From: an uncultured Veillonella sp.
Lineage (GTDB): Bacteria > Bacillota > Negativicutes > Veillonellales > Veillonellaceae
Direction of reading: 5' to 3'
DNA length: 9,041 nt
Assembly (NCBI RefSeq): GCF_934230905.1
Contig: NZ_CAKQFJ010000046.1
Span: 1-9,041, forward strand
Below the pieces are notes generated by a model. That model saw nothing but the letters and a program-made list of their open reading frames with translations, did no database searches and was not told the DNA's origin. Shown here piece by piece: positions 5,624 through 9,041 of the stretch (position 1 is its first letter; each line of letters starts with the position of its first letter). The position numbers and the translations under genes were made by a program.

Positions 5624-7936
5624 ATGAAACCGATGTACATATCGCAACTTGCATTTACAACAGGGGAAATTTCGCCCGATGTGTCTAGGCGGTTTGATTT
5701 AGATCAATTCAAAAGTGCATTACTATTAGCAGAAAATGCAGTCATCAGACCTTATGGAGCAGTAGCTAGACGGCAGGGTTCAGAGTATATAGGGCAAGTC
5801 AAAAACAAAGATAAGTCTACAAGACTGTTTGAGTTTACGGCCGAGAAAAATAAATCATTCCTACTTGAGATTGGCGAACAGTATATCCGAGTGTGGCGGA
5901 ATGGTATCTATACAGGTATAGAACTACAAACACCCTTTGAAAGTGATGTAGTTGATAAATTGAACTGCATTCAAAGTGGCGATGTCATGTTCATTTGCAG
6001 TGGTAAACATCCTGTTAAAACGTTATCACGATATAGTGATACAGACTGGCGATTTGATACATACAAGTTGTCAGAGCAACCATACGGCGAAGTAAACATT
6101 GACAAAGAAAGTACTGTAATCTTGAATGGCGATACCTTAACCGCCACAAAGGATGTATTCAATGCTGATATGGTTGGTTCAGTCATGCAGATTGAACATT
6201 TTGTTAAAGCAGTAAGCACCAGTAAAACTGGCGAAGTAATACAACGTACTGAATATGGCGGATATAGTAGAATTGTTGGTAAGAATTACAATAATATCAA
6301 TTACGATGTAGAACAATTTAGTGCTGATGAGGATTTATCATGGAAATTCACATCACATGGTACATGGAATGGTACAGTAAAAATTCAAATCAGTAATGAC
6401 AATGGCACTACATGGAAAGATTATAGGGTATATACATCCAATAATGACTACAACGTTACAGATACAGGCAAGGTATCGCCTAGTGCTAAATTGAAAGTTG
6501 TATCTGATTTGAAAGGTGGCAGCGTTAATGTAGACCTATCATTCTTGCCACATTCTAACTATGGTGTAGTTGAAATTAAAGAATTCGTGGATAGTAAGCA
6601 CGTTAAAGTAAATGTATTGAATAGCGTTGTAGAAAACGAAGCCACCTCTAAATTCAGATTTGGACAATGGGGCAAAGGCCTTGGTTATCCTCGTGTATGT
6701 ACGTTTTACCAAGATAGATTTATCCTAGCATCTAGTACTCAATACCCTAACTACATATGGTTTAGTCGCACAGGTGATTATTCCAACTTTGGTGTAGAAA
6801 AGGTAGGCGGTACGATTACAGATGATAGTGCAATCACACTACCAGTTATTAACCGCAAAATGTATGACATTAGGCACTTGATACCTGCTAATGACTTATT
6901 GATTTTGACGAGTGGTAACGAATGGATTATTGATGGTTCTAAAACTATCACACCAACTAATTGCAATTTGCGTACACAAACCCAACGTGGTGCATCTGAA
7001 TGTGAGCCACAATACATAGGGAATAGATGCGTGTACGTACAGGCTAGAGGATGTGTAGTACGTGATTTAGGTTACTCGTATGAAAGCGATAACTACACAG
7101 GGGCAGACCTAACTCTATTCGTTAAGCATCTGACAAAGTATCGTAATTTTATCACAAGTGCTTATGCACAAGATCCAGATAGTATTGTTTACTACGTAAC
7201 AGATGACGGCAATATTGATTGTCTAACTTACATACCAGAGCAAAAGGTATACGCATGGTCGCATTTCACAACTAAAGGCAAATACAAATATGCTGAGAGT
7301 GTAGCTGAGGGCGAGCAAGACAGTTTGTATGTAATCGTTGAGCGTAAATTTAAAAGCGGTACAGTGATGTGCATTGAACGATTTGAGCCAATGTACAACG
7401 CTGACAACGATAATGTGTACATGGATTGTTACATTCGACAAACTAGCACAGAGAATATAAGCACTATCACAGTACCTCATCTAATTGGTGAGGATGTGCA
7501 AATCGTTGTTAATGGTAGGGAACGTCCAATTAAGGAAGTACCACCTACGGCAATTATTAACATTGACGGAAAAGCACAAAGCGTAGCCGTTGGTATTAAC
7601 TACACTACACGATTACGTATTCCTAGCATTGAAATGCAAATACAAGATGGTACGTTACAAGGTAGAGTATTAACGATGAGTAGACTATCAATGAATTTGT
7701 TAAATTCGTTTGGTGGTAAAGTCGGAAGAAACTTCAACCATATGGATGATATTTCTTTACCGCCACTCAAATTATATAGTGGTGATAAGGTATGTATATT
7801 GCCAAAATTCGATGAAGTGTACTCAACCGATGCATCTGTATGTATTTTGCACGAAAAACCTTATCCATTTAACCTTTTAAGCGTTACAAGAGAGATAGAA
7901 ATAGGCGGTGGTTTTCCAAATGTTACAGGACTTTGA
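5624..7936 (+). CDS. Tail tubular protein B / nozzle (T7 gp12-like)
   Basis: This 770-residue protein (T7 gp12 has 794) is predicted to form the hexameric nozzle of the short tail. The N-terminal block is typical: FTTGEISPDVSRRFDLDQF (about 11-29), then ENAVIRPYGAVARRQGSEYI. A second hallmark, GYPRVCTFYQDRF (354-366), is soon followed by WFSRTGDYSNF. The rest fits a beta-propeller-like platform, with IPANDLLILTSGNEWIIDGS and later CIERFEPMYNADNDN. Between about residues 195 and 335 lies a beta-rich insert that carries an Asp-box-like motif, SNDNGTTW (257-264), and a patterned stretch ending in VDLSFLPHSNYGVVEIKEFV. Many relatives have a comparable insert, so it is not unique. Arginine codon use (many AGA, AGG, CGA) differs from the capsid gene and suggests lower expression. 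The gene overlaps the next by 17 bases. Confidence 0.93.
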   Translation: MKPMYISQLAFTTGEISPDVSRRFDLDQFKSALLLAENAVIRPYGAVARRQGSEYIGQVKNKDKSTRLFEFTAEKNKSFLLEIGEQYIRVWRNGIYTGIELQTPFESDVVDKLNCIQSGDVMFICSGKHPVKTLSRYSDTDWRFDTYKLSEQPYGEVNIDKESTVILNGDTLTATKDVFNADMVGSVMQIEHFVKAVSTSKTGEVIQRTEYGGYSRIVGKNYNNINYDVEQFSADEDLSWKFTSHGTWNGTVKIQISNDNGTTWKDYRVYTSNNDYNVTDTGKVSPSAKLKVVSDLKGGSVNVDLSFLPHSNYGVVEIKEFVDSKHVKVNVLNSVVENEATSKFRFGQWGKGLGYPRVCTFYQDRFILASSTQYPNYIWFSRTGDYSNFGVEKVGGTITDDSAITLPVINRKMYDIRHLIPANDLLILTSGNEWIIDGSKTITPTNCNLRTQTQRGASECEPQYIGNRCVYVQARGCVVRDLGYSYESDNYTGADLTLFVKHLTKYRNFITSAYAQDPDSIVYYVTDDGNIDCLTYIPEQKVYAWSHFTTKGKYKYAESVAEGEQDSLYVIVERKFKSGTVMCIERFEPMYNADNDNVYMDCYIRQTSTENISTITVPHLIGEDVQIVVNGRERPIKEVPPTAIINIDGKAQSVAVGINYTTRLRIPSIEMQIQDGTLQGRVLTMSRLSMNLLNSFGGKVGRNFNHMDDISLPPLKLYSGDKVCILPKFDEVYSTDASVCILHEKPYPFNLLSVTREIEIGGGFPNVTGL

Positions 7937-8408
7937 TATTTGCCCTGTAAGGCACACTTCATTAATTCATGACTTATATATCAACTTACGTGCTATAGAC
8001 ACCTTAGAGGTCAATATAGCGAACCAAAATTTTCCGAATTATGGGAAAAATGATTTTGTAAGGGATATTTGTAGTGATGACTACGAAAACCACATTGTAA
8101 TTGAGAATGATGTACCAATAGCCGTATATGGTATTTCAAAAAAGCCAATCAACGGAATGTACTGCATTTATTTCTTGGGGAATAAGGTGCTAGATACGAA
8201 TTCGAAATTACAAAAGGAATTTCTAAAACGAAGTAACGCAATCATAAAAGAGTGGTTATCCACTCATGAATGTTTATTCAATTTCATACATAAGAAAAAT
8301 AACCGCTCGAAGCGATGGCTTACATCACTAGGGGCGGTTATTCATTCTGATATAACACATAACGGAATGGAACTATTCACATTGAGAAAGGAGTATGCGA
8401 ATGTGTAG
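7920..8408 (+). CDS. GNAT-fold phage protein, T7 gp13-like (DUF2833-type)
   Basis: This 162-residue protein lies between the nozzle and the gp14-like gene, the same place as gene 13 in T7. AGGCGGTGG (7903-7911) is 8 bases before the ATG at 7920. An in-frame GTG at 7908 falls inside that site and is less likely. The gene starts inside the gp12-like frame. The sequence fits a GNAT acyltransferase fold: an N-terminal helix pair, a central strand NHIVIENDVPIAVYGIS (57-73), then MYCIYFLGN (80-88), a helix (about 96-113), and the family-typical end NFIHKKNNRSKRWLTSLGAV (121-140), in which the Asn-rich helix and LGA resemble GNAT motif B. The usual acetyl-CoA loop (Q/R-x-x-G-x-G/A) after the fourth strand is not visible, so enzymatic activity is doubtful. 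T7 gp13 is needed for proper virions. An assembly role is inferred here; family membership is likely but not proven. Confidence 0.78.
   Translation: MLQDFDICPVRHTSLIHDLYINLRAIDTLEVNIANQNFPNYGKNDFVRDICSDDYENHIVIENDVPIAVYGISKKPINGMYCIYFLGNKVLDTNSKLQKEFLKRSNAIIKEWLSTHECLFNFIHKKNNRSKRWLTSLGAVIHSDITHNGMELFTLRKEYANV
8298..8342 (+). repeat. Extended inverted repeat (hairpin) in the 3' part of the gp13-like gene
   Basis: AATAACCGCTC (8298-8308) pairs with GGGCGGTTATT (8332-8342), giving 11 pairs with one T-G wobble. Within the 23-base loop, GATG (8314-8317) can pair with CATC (8323-8326), making a longer imperfect hairpin. There is no T-run after it, so it is not a simple terminator. It ends about 58 bases before the gp14-like start codon. 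It might be an RNA-processing or regulatory fold, or a coding coincidence. Confidence 0.4.
8387..8393 (+). promoter_or_regulatory. Ribosome binding site AAAGGAG for the gp14-like gene
   Basis: It is 7 bases before the ATG at 8401, which gives the family-typical Met-Cys start. The alternative in-frame ATG at 8395 is only 1 base away and would start MRMCSP. Confidence 0.72.
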
Positions 8409-9041
8409 TCCTATTGCATTAGCAGCTGGAAGTTTAGTAACAACGCTATGGGGGCAAAATCAACAGACTAAAGCACAAACTGCAATGTATAACGCACAGG
8501 CACAAGCAGCGGAAGCGAATGCACGTATATCTGATAGGAGACAACAGGATATTGCCAATCAAGCACTACAAGAGCGAGATAAGATGGACAATAAAATGCG
8601 GTTGATTGCAGGTCAGAATACGGCAGAAACAGGTGCTACTGGATTGTCAATGAGCGGTTCGCCATTACAGTTAATGTCAAGTAGCTATGATGAATACAAC
8701 AAAGATATTAACAATTGGGAAACTAGCAAAAACAATAGTATCTACAATGAATATCTTAATGGTGTTAATTATCGTAATGAAGCTAATAGTGCAAGGGCGG
8801 CAGCTGCTAATGCTAAAACGCAAGGGCGGATGCAAATGCTCGGTACTATCTTGAGTGGTGCATCTAGTATCTATGGTTTGAAACAACAATATGCAGGTAG
8901 CAGTGCAAGTGCGAAGAACTATAAAACTGTATATGGCGGTGATACAGACTATGATGCTATTACAGGTTTAAAACAAGGTGATGACCTTAGATTACAACAA
9001 GGCGAGGGGCCGGGATCTATTGTTACTGTTCGTAAGGTTAG
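8401..9041 (+). CDS. Internal virion (core/ejection) protein, T7 gp14-like, 3' truncated by window
   Basis: 213 codons are visible and the frame is still open at the window end. The N-terminus MCSPIALAAGSLVTTLWG is a Met-Cys start followed by a hydrophobic segment. The next part is an alanine/glutamine-rich helix (TAMYNAQAQAAEANARISDR, about 28-47), then the region GQNTAETGATGLSMSGSPLQ and further helices with YNEYLNGVNYRNEANSARAA. A second hydrophobic, glycine-rich segment (MLGTILSGASSIYG, about 146-159) follows. This order, helix then 'G--S-SGS' then helix then a small hydrophobic patch, matches T7 gp14-type core proteins. In T7, gp14 leaves the capsid first and makes a channel in the outer membrane. 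It overlaps the gp13-like gene by 8 bases. Genes for gp15/gp16-like proteins would be expected just downstream. The family call is by pattern and position. Confidence 0.83.
   Translation, partial: MCSPIALAAGSLVTTLWGQNQQTKAQTAMYNAQAQAAEANARISDRRQQDIANQALQERDKMDNKMRLIAGQNTAETGATGLSMSGSPLQLMSSSYDEYNKDINNWETSKNNSIYNEYLNGVNYRNEANSARAAAANAKTQGRMQMLGTILSGASSIYGLKQQYAGSSASAKNYKTVYGGDTDYDAITGLKQGDDLRLQQGEGPGSIVTVRKV

Noticed and set aside
8029..8051. Inverted repeat TTTTCC/GGAAAA in the gp13-like gene
   Set aside because: It has only six mostly A-T pairs and no T-run or other context, as expected by chance in AT-rich sequence.

Overview
The window is a solid block of virion structural genes from a short-tailed (podovirus-type) double-stranded DNA phage or prophage. 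All twelve genes lie on the + strand and are packed head to tail with overlaps or gaps of a few bases. The longest gap is 51 bp and holds a transcription terminator. No stretch over 300 bases lacks a gene. The DNA is AT-rich, and several ribosome sites are G-runs (AGGGGG). Together with an ejection protein of the T7 gp14 type, which acts at an outer membrane, this suggests a low-GC diderm Firmicute (Negativicutes such as Veillonella) as host. That host guess is an inference from style and is weak.

Layout. Positions 1-561 hold the C-terminal nuclease half of the large terminase; its start lies outside the window. Next come a 63-aa Met-Cys protein of unknown role (575-766), the portal (768-2489), a Bbp19-like small protein (2490-2807), a scaffold-like protein (2810-3430), a major capsid protein of the epsilon15 gp7/BPP-1 type (3450-4433), a capsid decoration/cement protein (4448-4804) and a 53-aa acidic protein (4815-4976). 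A clear rho-independent terminator (4983-5009) closes this head block. The tail and ejection block follows: T7 gp11-like (5028-5621), T7 gp12-like (5624-7936), a T7 gp13-like GNAT-fold protein (7920-8408) and a T7 gp14-like internal core protein (8401 to beyond the window end).

How they work together. The scaffold and capsid proteins build the procapsid around the portal vertex, and terminase packs DNA through the portal. The cement protein then stabilises the shell. The gp11-like adaptor and gp12-like nozzle form the short tail, and the gp13/gp14-like proteins belong to the internal core or ejection apparatus. The terminator sits between the capsid cassette and the tail genes, much as Tphi sits after gene 10 in T7, so it probably lowers tail-gene transcription relative to capsid.

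None of this is a new defence or mobile system. The points most worth checking are a second terminator-like hairpin with a seven-T run inside the Bbp19-like gene (2538-2577), an extended inverted repeat just upstream of the gp14-like gene (8298-8342), the combination of an epsilon15/BPP-1-type head with T7-type tail and core proteins, and the likely inactive GNAT-fold protein. No integrase, lysis gene, tail fibre, tRNA, CRISPR array or diversity-generating element is visible here.
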